Assembly: GCA_025084515.1 (NCBI GenBank)
Contig: JAJAGP010003210.1
Span: 16,797-80,796, forward strand
Direction of reading: 5' to 3'
DNA: 64,000 nucleotides
Origin: Ancistrus triradiatus
Lineage: Eukaryota > Chordata > Actinopteri > Siluriformes > Loricariidae
A model generated the notes under the pieces. It did no database searches and was not told where the DNA came from. It saw nothing but the letters and a program-made list of their open reading frames with translations. Positions 1 to 11,035 of this stretch are shown here, piece after piece (the first letter of the stretch is position 1; the number at the start of each line of letters is the position of its first letter). The translations under genes were made by a program, and so were the position numbers.

Positions 1-1290
1 TGGTGCTAGAACGCGTCAACTCCACCTTTATCTGTGGCCAGGGTGAAATCTGAGTTGTATGCATGCAAACTTCGAGGAACCGTGACTCCGGCAGCTCCTA
101 CAGCCAACCTGATGCAAAACGTACTGTTTTCCATTCCTTTGGATTACACTGGAGAGGCCGAGAGGGGGGTCTTGACGACTGGGCAACCCAGGACCTCCAT
201 ATACTTCGCCCAGGCTTGCGCCCTGGAGAGGTCACTCCAGTGCCGCTGCTTCAGCGACAGAAAACACAGGAGACAACAGTTATGAGTTATAAGCTCAAAG
301 CATATTGGCGTGAGCTCTGGCGCTACGGGTTGTCTCCAACGGTGGGAGGGATCCTCGCGTCCCACTGGTCAGCTACTGCCTGCCTCAAGCTGGGCAGCCC
401 CCGGCCAATAAGGTGCTGACCCGTCATGGTCTGCCTGCTTCATTAGGTGCTTGGAGCTCAGGACAAAAACCGAAGAGCAGACTGTAAACCGTGCACCAGG
501 CAAAAAAGGAAGAAGACAGACAAGAAAGCCGCCAGCGCTGAGACTGGCAACCTGGAATATCAGGACCATATGTCCTGGCCTCTCTGATGACCTACGACAG
601 ATTGATGACGCGAGAAAGACGGCAGTCATCAGTTGTGAGCTCAAGAGACTTGCTATTGACATCGCAGCACTGCAAGAAACCAGACTTCCATCAAACAGCT
701 GCCTTAAAGAAAAGGACCATACATTCTTTTGGCAAGGAAAAGCCCCAGAGGAGCATCGTGTGCACAGTGTAGGTTTCGCAGTTAGAGACTCTCTACTGCC
801 TTCAATCTTATCGCCTTTAGAAGGCACAGATCGCATCTTTTCTCTTCGCCTCACAACCACCTTAGGTCCCGTCAACATCATGAGTGTCTATGCCCCTACA
901 CTATGCTCTTCAGCAGAGGTGAAGGACGAGTTTTACGATGAGTTTGAGACCGCCATCAAGAAGTTCCCTGTCAGTGAACACTTGTTCCTGCTCGGTGACT
1001 TTAATTCACGGATTGGTTCTGATCACATCTCCTGGCCCCGATGCATCGGCCACTTTGGTGTCGGCAAACTTAACGAGAACGGCCAAAGACTCATTGAGCT
1101 ATGCTCCCTTCATAACCTCTGCATTACAAACACGTTCTATACCACAAAGCCCAACCACAGAGTGTCCTGGCGACAACCCAAATCGCATCACTGGCACCAG
1201 TTGGATCTCGTCATCATCAGAAGAACGTTGCTGAACTGCGTACTCTCTACATGCAGTTATCACAGCGCTGACTGCAACATCGATCACTCG
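1..1290 (+). mobile_element. non-LTR retrotransposon (LINE) 5' part with endonuclease domain, 3'-truncated
   Basis: A reading frame at 451-1290 encodes an apurinic-type endonuclease/exonuclease/phosphatase domain, the enzyme LINEs use to nick target DNA. Visible motifs are LATWNIRT at the start (metal-binding Asn), LQETRLPS (catalytic Glu), VYAPT, the LLGDFNSRIG box and HQLDLVII before the final SADCNIDHS. The 1-450 stretch is GC-richer than its surroundings and looks like the 5' leader of the same element. There is no reverse transcriptase after it: the sequence switches abruptly to a GIMAP GTPase at about 1290. I cannot assign the clade with confidence (RTE- or I-like). The element begins before the window. 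Confidence 0.8.
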
Positions 1291-1868
1291 TGAAGTGTGT
1301 GGAGATGTCCGTTCCTGGTCCTCATGCTTTCCTGCTGGTGATCAGACTGGGAGTGAAATTCACTGAGGAGGAAAAGAACGCTGTGGAATGGATCCAGAAG
1401 AACTTTGGAGAAGAAGCCTCACGGTTCACCATCATCATCTTTTCTCATGCTGATGAGCTAGCAGGAACTCTAGAGCAGTACATAATGAGGAGCAGAGACA
1501 TAAGGCAGATCGTACAGAACTGTGGGGGAAGATTCGTTTCATTTAATAATAAGAACATGCAGAACCGTTCTCAGGTCTCTGAGCTCGTGAGCAGGATCAG
1601 AGAGTTAGGGAGCAAGTATTATACTAATGAGATGTACATTACAGCTCAGAAGAGAATCAACAGATCTCGGTTAGGAGCACATGTTTTCAACATTATTTGG
1701 GTTGTTGGAGGTGTGGCAACAATGGCAGCTTCAGTAGCAGGGGTACCAGCAGGGGTACCAATACTAGCTGCTCTATCTATTCCTCGTGTTGCAGCATTTG
1801 CAAGTGGTACAGGAATTTTAGGTTTTGTCATAAAAAGAATTGCAGAGGGAGTATTTAGTCCCAGATGA
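1290..1868 (+). pseudogene. GIMAP/AIG1-family GTPase, 5'-truncated (G1-G3 missing), with C-terminal hydrophobic anchor
   Basis: The frame begins inside the AIG1 domain at KCVEMSVPGPHAFLLVIRLG, the conserved box after G3. It continues with FTEEEKNAVEWIQKNFGEEA, a G4-like segment (FSHADEL) and a G5-like segment (FNNKN), and ends in about 60 hydrophobic, Gly/Ala-rich residues that look like a tail anchor. P-loop, switch I and DTPG are absent; LINE endonuclease sequence takes their place directly upstream. The reading frame is otherwise open to a TGA at 1866-1868. Without the P-loop it could not bind nucleotide normally, so it is probably a pseudogene or the 3' exon part of a disrupted gene. The 3' flank (about 2300-2570) is similar to 32300-32640, which suggests a second, lost paralogue there. 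The frame opens with GTG, so no real start codon is seen. Confidence 0.85.
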
Positions 1869-2690
1869 GGACCAGCTGTAAGACTGCTAATATGAGCTCT
1901 CTCAACGTGATTATGGTTTTGTTCATATGATGGTAAAATCTGTTATTATCACAGCAATTCATGTTTGAAGAATAGGAACATGGCATAATGCTGACCAGAG
2001 CAACTTACAGCTGATACAGTCTTACAGTCCAAGCAATTATGGATTAAGGGCCTTGCTTAAGGGCCTAACAGTGGCAACTTGGCAGAGGTGTGATTTGATA
2101 CCTGGACTTTCTAGTCCAAAGTCCGGCACCTTAACACCTAGGCCACCACATTCATTACAAAAAGTGTAACCTTAATTTGAAAAACCAACTGAGACAAAGA
2201 GAATTTAGATTATATACATTTGGCTTTAGATTTGCTTTAGATTGCTGAGGTTGAGGTGCATTCATTTGTTCTATTTGCTTTAAAAGATATGTAATAATTA
2301 CTTTATTCAAAATATATATCAAATATGTGAATTATTGTTACTATATTATTGCTCAATTGCTGTTCTTAGCATATGCTTGTTGATTTTGTGAATTCTGTGG
2401 GATTGTTTTTTTTAATCTGTGATGGTTTCTTTTTGTAATTTATGATGTATTTTCTACATTCATTTCAAAGATTCAATTTGCACCTAAATGATTATGCTGA
2501 CTGTATGATTTGGAATTACAAACAATATATTAAATTTGAGTATCTCCCTCTGACAGATGACTGAAGTTATTTTGTCTACTAAAAACTGGTGATTTCTGTT
2601 ATGATTAGCTTACGCAGTGGAACAGATAACACTGCCTGAATTTGTACAAAGGTTTGATTTACTAACGACCATCTTGAACAAGACAACCTA
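1869..2690. other. non-coding 3' flank of the truncated GIMAP, with a SINE copy
   Basis: AT-rich, no gene seen. It includes a reverse-strand SINE at about 2010-2155. From about 2300 to 2570 it is recognisably related to 32300-32640. Confidence 0.6.
2010..2155 (-). mobile_element. tRNA-derived SINE copy (reverse), diverged
   Basis: Matches the SINE repeated across the window (for example 51002-51200). On the minus strand it has a tRNA-like head with A-box and B-box remnants, then the body containing a 'ccactgttgggtccttg'-like stretch. This copy is among the more diverged and has lost most of its 3' tail. Confidence 0.75.
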
Positions 2691-2729
2691 GAGTTTTGTG
2701 GTGAAGGTTTTATTTCCAAGCCTATTTAC

Positions 2730-5700
2730 TAAATTGGTTACCATGGCGGCGCGCGCGGACGCAGCGGCTCACAGCGCTCCCTATTTGTGTACATTTTTGT
2801 GTTTTTTGAGTGTTGTCTTATTACATTGTGCATCGTCTACGAACTCTTACAGCCGTATGGACTTATTGAACATCGGATTTCAACAGGAAACGACCATCTC
2901 TAGCGATTTTTATTGCACTCACAACATTCCGGACGAGATAGCGAGACCAGCGGGATCTCCGTGGGTTGTTATCGGGTCTGGCAAGCGACGTAGCCGTCGG
3001 CGCGAGAGGAAACAAAAACGGGGCTGCAGGGCTGGCTTACTGAATAAGCTAAAGAAACAGCCACTCAAACAACCACTGCCAAGCCTCTATCTCTCAAACG
3101 CCAGATCCATGGTACACAAACTGGATGATTTAGAATTACAACTAGCTGGAAATCGCTATGTTCAAGACTGCTGCATGCTTATAATCACGGAGACATGGCT
3201 ACATGCTCGAGTCCCTGAGGCTACAGTACAGCTTGCAGGTCGCACGCTACACAGAAGAGACAGAAACAGTGACACCGGGAAGAACAGAGGAGGAGGGCTC
3301 TGCATCTACGTGCATGAAGGTTGGTGCAACAGTAGCACTATTCTGGACAGTCACTTGGAGTTCATGTCGGTGAGATGCAGACCATTTTACCTGCTCAGGG
3401 AGCTAACTGTGCTTATCATTACTGCAGTCTACATTCCACCGGATGCTAATGCAAAAACGGCTCTTTCTCTGCTGCTGAATGCCATGAATAACCATCAGCG
3501 TGCCTATCCAAGTGGCGTTCATATAATTGCGGGGGACTTCTCAAAATCTCAAAACTGTTTTACCAAAATTCTACCAGTATGTGAAATGCCCAACAAGAGG
3601 GGAGAACACTCTAGACCATGTATATTCCAACATCAAGCATGCTTACAGAGCTATACCCCTCCCCCATTTGGGCCAGTCAGACCACCTCTCCCTGTTCCTC
3701 ACCCCCGCATACACCCCCCTCATCTGACAAACAAAGCCAAAAAGGATCACCATTAACACCTGGCCTGATGATGCCCTTGCCAGACTGCAGGACTACTTTG
3801 AACAAACACTGTGGGAAGCCTTTCATCATGAAGACCTGGCCATATTCACAGACACCGTACTGTCTTACATCAGGCACTGCATTGATACGGTCACTGTGGA
3901 ATAGTCAATTCGGGTTTATCCAAACCAAAAACCATGGATGACTAACCAGGTCCGCATGCTCCTTCAGGCCCAAGATGTAGCCTTCAGATCAGGCGACAGA
4001 GATCTATACAGTACCACACGCGCCGACCTGAAGAGAGGCATGAGGACCGCCAAAGCAGAGCACAAGAGGACGATAGAGGAGCAGCTCAACAACCCTCGGC
4101 ATGTATGGCAGGGCATCCAGTCCATTACTAATTATAAAGGCTGCGCTGCAACACCCGGTGACTCAGACGTGGCATTGGCGGAGGAGCTGAACTGCTTCTA
4201 TGCCCGTTTTGAGGCCCAGATGGTGTACCAGGGAAGGTGCTCAAGGCATGTGCTGACCAGTTAGCACACGTCTTCACCAACATCTTCAACCTGTCACTGG
4301 AACAAGCCATCATCCCAGCATGCTTGAAATCAGCCACCATCATTCCAGTCCCCAAAAAATCACCCACAACCAGTCTCAATGACTTTCGCCCAAATAGCAC
4401 TCACACCGGTCATCACAAAGTGCTTTGAGAAACTGGTTCTAAAACACATCAGAACCTGTCTCCCCCCTACCCTGGACGTGCACCAGTTTGCATACCGGAC
4501 AAACAGATCCACAGAAGATGCAATAGCCACCGCCCTTCATTCAGTACTAACTCACCTGGAGAAACGGGGGAGCTATGTCAGGATGCTCTTCGTTGACTAT
4601 AGCTCTCCCTTCAGTACAATAATACCGGACATTTTAATCCACAAGCTAACCAATCTGGGTCTTCCATCATCGACCTGCTCCTGGATCAGGGACTTTCTGA
4701 TCAACCGACCACAGCAGGTAAAGCTGGGTCCTCACTTCTCTTCCATCCGTACCCTCAGCACCGGCTCCCCACAGGGCTGTGTGCTGAGCCCACTTCTCTA
4801 CTCACTCTACACATCCGACTGCTGTCCTGCCCACCCAGAGAACATCATTGTGAAATTTGCTGATGACACAACGGTGGTGGGACAGATAACAGGGGGTGAC
4901 GAGGCAGCATACAGAGATGAGGTCCTGAAACTTGGGGAGTGGAGTGCAGCTAACAACTTAGCACTAAATATAACCAAGACTAAAGAACTCATCCTGGACT
5001 TCCGGTGAAACAGGGATGCCCCTGCCCCTCAGTACATCAACGGCGAACGTGTGGAGCGAGTAGAATTGTTTAAATTCCTCGGTGTACACATCTCTGCAGA
5101 CCACTCCTGGACCGTCAACACTTCTGCACTGGTCAAGAAGGCCCAGCAGCGGCTACACTTCTTGAGGGTACTCAGGAAGGAGCAACTACACACAAGCCTG
5201 CTGGTGACCTTCTACCGTTCCACCATCGAGAGCCTGCTGACCTATGCTGTGTCATTGTGGCACTCCAGTTGCACAGAAGCTGACAGAAGAAGACTGCAGA
5301 GGCTGACCAACACTGCGGAAAAAAATCATTGGCTGCTCTTTGCCTTCCATAGACTCCATTTACAACTCCCGCTGTCTCACCAGAGCCAGGAACATTCTCA
5401 AGGACAATACCCACCCCAGCTTCCCACTCTTCAACCTGTTGCCTTCTGGTAGGCGCTACAGGTCCATACCGGCCAAAACAAATAGACTCAGGGACAGCTT
5501 CTTTCCCAAAGCCATCACAATGCTAAACGGGAACCTGCACTATTGACATATCACACAATACAGAAACATTTTGCACAGTTTTTGCATATTTTTTGCACTA
5601 GTAGTCTTAGTAAATTGTTTTTATTTTTTATTATGCTGTGTGCACCTTAAGGAGAAGCTTCCAATCTCATTGTATTATGTATACTGTGTATGCGGCGTAT

Positions 5701-5755
5701 AATGACAATAAAGGCTTTCTATTCTATTCTATTCTATTCTATTCTATTCTATTTA
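2730..5755 (+). mobile_element. Rex1-like (CR1-group) LINE, near full length, multiply broken
   Basis: Coding remnants run in order along one strand. The endonuclease starts at about 3090 (SNARSMVHKLDD, ITETWL, AVYIPPDA, GDF at 3533). A frameshift follows near 3540. The linker is broken between 3730 and 4260, with a small internal deletion near 4220. The reverse transcriptase at 4379-5008 carries DFRPxALTPV, VDYSS, GSPQGCVLSPLL and the catalytic FADD at 4856-4867. A stop at 5006 precedes the C-terminal part, which continues in another frame to an end at 5546. The 3' end is diagnostic: an AATGACAATAAAG signal followed by a short ATTCT repeat (about 5720-5752). At least three frameshifts or stops make it inactive. 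Family assignment rests on remembered Rex1 features, including the pentanucleotide tail. Confidence 0.88.
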
Positions 5756-7062
5756 ATTACTAATTTAATTAAACCCACATGTTAATTATTTTGTCCTGAG
5801 ATTTTCTATAAATACATCTCAATAGATGCAAGTATAGAAACACAAGTCTGTTTTCTAATGTTAAGATGTACACGGTCAGAACCATATTTAGAGCTCTTGC
5901 AGCAATGATCTCACATTTCTGTTTAACATATACAGTGTTAGAATTCCTTTCACATTATCAGATAAATGACTGAAATCTTATTTTACATTGTACTTATATG
6001 CGTGGCACTGTACATACCAACCAACTGTGAAAATATGAGGACGCATTATAAATATAACAGGTTTGCTCAAACTCACATTACAAGCTGAATGTCTGTGGGA
6101 CACTAAACCATGTTCCCTTACAAAATGATATACACCCTTCCCCAACAGAGGCTGAGATGGTATCTCCCCAATCTCTCAAACTGAAATAAGGCTTGTGCCG
6201 TAGATCTTAGCAGATATGCAAAAAGAATCAGTCCAAAATCAGAAGTCAAAGAAATGAACAGCTTTATTGAAATTCGCTCGAGCAAAATCAAAATGGACCG
6301 TGCGCCACACAAGACAGTCAGCCACGATCTGATATCCAGTGATTCCCAGGGTCCTTTTATATCAATTTTACCAGGTCCCATCATAACACGCCACAGTTAT
6401 CTTCAAAACATGCCCATCTGGCCTGCCTCGAAGATAATGGTGGAATTCCTTCCCATACACACTTTTTTATATATCAATGGTTACTCTCTATTTCTGTATC
6501 AAGTAATATATTTACAAAATATTACTTAGCCATATACATTCCGTGGTTATGCCTAACAATTATGCTCTAATACATAATTAATCATCTATATGGCCTGTCC
6601 ACTGTCCAAGCATTCAGCAGCTTACATACGTAACCACCCCTCCCTCAGGGCAGAAGAAATGTTTTTGGAACACGATGTGAGAACACAAGGCCACATCTCA
6701 GCTGTAAACACCTTTCAGTCCCATCATTGACATGCTGCAGACATGGATCAGAAACTCAGTTGATTGACAACCTCCCATCAAGGCTACGGGCCAGATGTTT
6801 TGGAATCAGAGCTCTAGTCAACTTCTTGTTTACACTTTTTCCATAACATACTGGGCACTTCTGCAAGTTATTCCCATAACAATCTTGGTTACCTCGGAAG
6901 CTCAGACCATATTTGGGCACTGACAGTCCAAACCAACTCTGGGCACTTGTTTATACTTCCCAAGCAGCTCTGATAACAGGACCAGGTTCTAGTATTACAC
7001 TGAAATTATCTTGTCAAGTGCAGCTCATCAAGGCTAAGTGCATGTGACTGTGCAGTGACTAC
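5756..7062. other. AT-rich non-coding stretch, possible reverse-strand LTR inside
   Basis: No gene seen. A reverse-strand LTR candidate is listed separately. The last about 25 bases (around 7040-7062) are the left flank of the solo LTR and match 33896-33923 of the second duplication unit. Confidence 0.5.
6120..6700 (-). mobile_element. possible LTR of an old retroviral-like element, reverse strand
   Basis: Read on the minus strand, a TATA-like signal (TATAAAAGG, complement of about 6350-6358) is followed about 90 bases later by a polyadenylation signal (CAATAAAG, complement of about 6261-6268). That is the promoter to poly(A) spacing of a retroviral R region, and a GC-mixed stretch follows. 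I could not fix the TG/CA ends or a target duplication, and no coding region is attached, so this stays a candidate. Confidence 0.35.
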
Positions 7063-7909
7063 TGTTGAGGATTTGTTGGACACATGTGCCTTTGTGGCTG
7101 CGGGGGCCACACATTTTTGTACCCATATAATTATTTACATCTGATATATTTGCATTTCTATTTGTGGTGATGTCACTCGTCCAGACTAAGTCTCTATAAG
7201 ACATGGTTTGCAGGTGCGTCTCAGCCTAACTGAGAAAGTACAAAATGTTCTTTGGCCTTGGAAGTGTTCACCAGTTTTGTGAAGTGTGGGTATGTGTGTG
7301 CGTAAGATTTTTTATACAGAGACTTGCTGTACACTCCAGTAACTTGGGTTATTTCACATGTTCATGTGTATAATTACTCAGTTATTTGTAATTTGATTAA
7401 TAAGTAAATTTATTCCAAGTGATCCTTCTATTCTGTAAGTGCATATGATGAATAACTATATTTTTGATGTTAAAGTGTTAGTTTAAAGCTTTTACATGGT
7501 CACAGAGAGTAATCATGATCTGGATTTAATATAATTATGTAAGAATTGAATACAATTTATATGTAGAAATTAGAGATTTGATGCTGAAACTAAAAACTGG
7601 GATAAAGTCACCTGCCAGGTCAGGATGACCCGAGGGGGGAGACAATGGAGGAATACGGGGTGCGGCGCCTGGGCAGCAAGTGTTCTAACAGTTGGAAAAC
7701 AATGATGACATAATGTCTGACCTTGACTGAGTTGTATATAAGGGCCAGAGATTTGTGGCTCTTTGGCTTCTTCGCACCTCTGCTGTGGTGTGAGGATGTC
7801 CCTTATTGCTTGCAATAAACTTGTCTGCCTCTCCTCTGAAACTTTGATTCTGCTTGAGTGTGATTTTTGATTAAGTGATCAGCATGCATTCTGTCAAAAA
7901 ACCACGACA
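7063..7909 (+). mobile_element. solo LTR, 847 bp, with 4-bp target-site duplication
   Basis: The unit starts TGTTGAGG and ends CCACGACA, that is TG...CA with matching ends TGTTG/CGACA. It is flanked by CTAC at 7059-7062 and CTAC at 7910-7913. Inside are a TATA signal (GTATATAAGGG at about 7734) and a polyadenylation signal (AATAAAC at about 7815), in the order expected for the + orientation. The paralogous segment at 33910-33945 has the uninterrupted target (CAGTGACTACTGGGCACTG), which proves the insertion boundaries. A 4-bp duplication fits a retrovirus-like integrase (gamma/epsilon-type elements give 4 bp), but no internal genes remain, so the family is uncertain. It probably formed by recombination between two LTRs. 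Confidence 0.9.
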
Positions 7910-7913
7910 CTAC

Positions 7914-9060
7914 TGGGCACTGTAGTTCACCGGGCTGCCCTCTTAGACTCTACAGAGCGCCTCTAATGCCCTCCTCTGGTGGTGCCTCCAGATGCTGCTG
8001 GTGCTCCGACAGCCTGGAGTTTCTGGAGAAAATCTCCTTTACAGAAATAAATCTGATTTTGACTTTGATACATTTTCTTGACTGGGCTATGAAGTGAAAG
8101 CTTTGCTTCAAGAAATCTCAGGGTTTAGTGACTAATCTATGTAAATGAAACAAAAGGCAGATAAACGGATCATAAAACACTGGGGGGAATATTTCAAAGC
8201 GTAATAGATATGTTAGTCCTAAAAATGTTACTGATCATTTTGCATCATTTAAATATTGATGCATACTCTAATTAATATAAGCAATACGTTCAGTACTGAA
8301 TAAAGCTGGGAGTCAGTTTGGTAACTAATGATATAATTACTGTGCCACCATGCCAACACTGAGGAAGGTAGATATAGAAACGTCACAGTTATGTTTTGTT
8401 GATGTATCTAGGGTGTAGTGAGAGGATTAATAACCAAGATTTCATCAGTCAGTTTGGATTATTGGTAGATTATTGGTAGATGCTCCAGATCACTGTGGAA
8501 ATGAGTTTGTTTGTCCATTAAATTTACATTTACATTTACAGCATTTGGCAGATGCCCTTATCAGAAGTGCTTTGTATTCTACAAATAGACAATAGCCTAG
8601 GAACATAATCCACCTAAAACCCTGTTAGGATTTGATATGGGTAAATCTTTAGTCACCGTTTGAAGAGACTCAGCCATTCGGACATCCAGCAGAAGTTCAT
8701 TCCACCCCCTGGGTGCCAGAACAGAGGGGAGTCTTAATGCTTGTCTTAATTTAATCTTGAGTGGTGGGTCCAGTCGAGCCAAGCTCGTGTCTCGGAGGGT
8801 ACGAGGTACAGAGCGGGGTTTGATTAGAGCCATTAGGTAAGAAGGTGCTGCTCCGGTTTTAGAGTCACATCAATAAATCTGACTTTACTTTTAGCATTGA
8901 GATTAAAATGTTAAAATTAAGACAAATGAACAGAGCCTGCTAAAAATTCCACATGTCCTCTTTAAGTACTGACCAGTGACGGGGAGTGTCTAAAGTCAAC
9001 TCCTCCTAACTGTAAGAGAAAGTAAACTATGCACAGCTAGCGTGTGGGATCGAGTCGTTC
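7914..9060. other. duplicated non-coding flank (unit A), paralogous to 33924-35544
   Basis: Long collinear similarity to 33924-35544, including shared old insertions such as the L2-type LINE tail at 8525-8850. Unit B has an extra miniature element (35348-35421) that is absent here. Unit A carries no gene in this part. Confidence 0.85.
8525..8850 (-). mobile_element. L2-type LINE 3' fragment (reverse), end of reverse transcriptase plus tail
   Basis: On the minus strand this encodes a short piece resembling the C-terminus of L2-like reverse transcriptases (a VLAPRGWNELLLDVR stretch, where APRxWNxLPxxVR is typical). It is followed by an untranslated end and the tail with ATCTGCCAAATGCTGTAAATG. 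The same copy is present in the paralogous block at 34803-35220, so it inserted before the duplication. Its tail resembles the 3' end of the SINE found elsewhere in the window. Confidence 0.7.
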
Positions 9061-9062
9061 AG
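8940..9062 (+). promoter_or_regulatory. predicted non-coding first exon with splice donor (unit A)
   Basis: A block conserved with 35430-35544 ends at a strong donor (TTCAG|GTATGTTTT). Conservation continues into the presumed intron. In unit B the equivalent exon lies upstream of the 37804-39483 GIMAP gene. In unit A the downstream gene body appears lost, so this would be an orphan 5' UTR exon. Confidence 0.45.
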
Positions 9063-9837
9063 GTATGTTTTATCTTGGACACTTAATGTTTTGTGTGTTT
9101 GGGTTATTTTTTATATGTAACATTATGTCTGTTTAACAGTGATTATACAATCATTTAAGTCTTTATAGAAACCATTCATTTTGTAGCATTAATGTTACTT
9201 TTAATTCTAAACTAAATCGAACCATTATTCTGTAAGCTTTATCTTTTGATCCATTATGATTTGCTTAACAATGTGTCACAATACTTTTGGCCGTGTGCAG
9301 GCCTGTATATTCTATCTGTTTTCTTCAGAGCATTACATGTGTGTAACTCAGTGGCATTGGCTTGTTGATAATAGAATGCCGTTGTGTCTAAACATCAATT
9401 TTGAAATAGAGGGTCACAAACAATTGACAACAGTTTGTTTAAATAAACATATCCTTCAACATATCCTGCAAAGGGCAGGCCAAATCACCACGAAAAAGCT
9501 GATGCATGGATGAGCTACAAAAGAGCTCTGATAATTATTCCTTTGATATGCGCCTCACATTTGTGTGTATTTACACTATGATTCAGATGATCCTGGAGCA
9601 AGTGGAAATATAATTGTATCCACTTATAATCAAAAAACCTTCACCATCTAAGTGAGTCAGCAAAGTGTAAATAAGGAAAAGGACATGAGGGATGAATTAC
9701 AATCCTTAAAAAAACAAACCAGCATGTAACCAGTCTTGGACAAAGTACACAAACCATGTATTTGAGTTAAAGTACAGACACCCAAGATTAAATATTACTC
9801 CAGTAAAAGTAAACGTTTTAGAATAGACGTGCCTATA
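9063..9837. other. presumed first-intron sequence of a lost gene, non-coding
   Basis: Similar to 35545-35720 and 36520-37310. A sub-block at about 9150-9300 recurs at 13840-13960 and 24370-24540. No gene seen. The block ends where a LINE fragment begins. Confidence 0.6.
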
Positions 9838-11035
9838 AAGCTAATCAGTCACAGCATGAAGATCTGGGAAAGAGTCGTGGAAGCTAGGCTGTGAGAAGAA
9901 GTGAGGATTTGTGGGCAGCAATTTGGTTTCATGCCAGCAAAGTGCACCACAGATGCCATGTTTATTTTGAGAGTGTTAATGGAGAAGTACAGAGAAGGCC
10001 AGAATGAGTTACTTTGTGTGTTTCTGGATCTAGAGAAAGCTTATGATAGGGTGCCGAGAGAAGAGCTGTGGTATTGGATGATGAAGTCTGGAGTGGCAGA
10101 GAAGTATGTGAAAGTGGTACAAGCCATGTATGAGGACAGTGTGACAGTGGTGAGATGTGCAGTAGGAATGACAGATGGGTTTAAAGTGGAGATGGGATTG
10201 CATCAAGGATCAGCTCTGAATCCTTTCCTGTATGCAATAGTTATGGACAAGCTGATGGACGATGTGAGGCAGGAGTCTCCATGGACTATGATGTTCGCGT
10301 GACATAGTAATTTGTAGTGAGAGTAGGGAAAAGGTTGAGGAGAGCCTGGAGAGATGGAGGTATGCATTGGAGAGATGGGGAATGCAAGTTAGCAGAAGCA
10401 AAATGGAATACCTCTGTGTGAACAAGAGGGGGGCAGAGGAAAGGTGCAGTTGCAAGGAGCAGAGGTATTGAGAGCAGATGAGTTTAAATACTTGGGGTCA
10501 AGTAATGGTGACAGTTGGTAGAGCGGTGAAGAAGTGAGTGCAGGCAGGGTGGAGTGGATGGCGTAGAGTGGCAGGAGTGCTTTGTGATGAAAGAGCATCT
10601 GCCAGAGTCAAAGGGAAAATGTACAAGACAGTAGTGAGGCCTGCTATGCTGTATGGCTTGGAGACAGTGGCACTGACAAAAGGGCAGGAGAGGAGCTGGA
10701 CGTAGCAGAGATGAAAATGCTGCGACTCTCCTTAGGAGTGATGAGGATGGACAGGGTCAGGAATGAGTTTATTAGAGGGATAACGCAGGTAGGATGTTTT
10801 GGAGACAAAGTTAGGGAGGCAAGATTGAGATGGTTTGGGCATGTGCAGAGGAGGGATGAGGGCTACATTCGGAGAAGGGTGCAGGCAGGAGAAGAAGAGG
10901 AAGACCAAAGAGAAGGTTTCTGGATGCTGTGAGGGAGGACATGTAGATGGTTGGTGTGACAGAGGAGGACGTTCATGACAGGGCAAAATGGAGACGTATG
11001 ATCTGCTGTGGTGACCCCTGAACAGCCGAAAAAAA
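9838..11035 (+). mobile_element. RTE-type LINE 3' half, broken reverse transcriptase
   Basis: Same family as 46615-49790. The frame from 9901 encodes the reverse transcriptase core (GFMPAKCTTDAMF, FLDLEKAYDRVPREELW, GLHQGSALNPFLYAIVMDKL). It breaks exactly at the catalytic FADD motif (about 10300), where a deletion has turned it into FA-stop. The remainder to about 10990 keeps the C-terminal LRWFGHVQRRDEGYIRRR segment in shifted frames. The 3' end (about 11010-11035) keeps CTGTGGTGACCCCTGAACAG and then abuts a Tc1-like element. 5'-truncated and inactive. Confidence 0.85.

Noticed and set aside
9256..9513. Short open frame at 9256-9513
   Set aside because: It lies in the conserved non-coding first-intron block that recurs four times, with different frames in the other copies.
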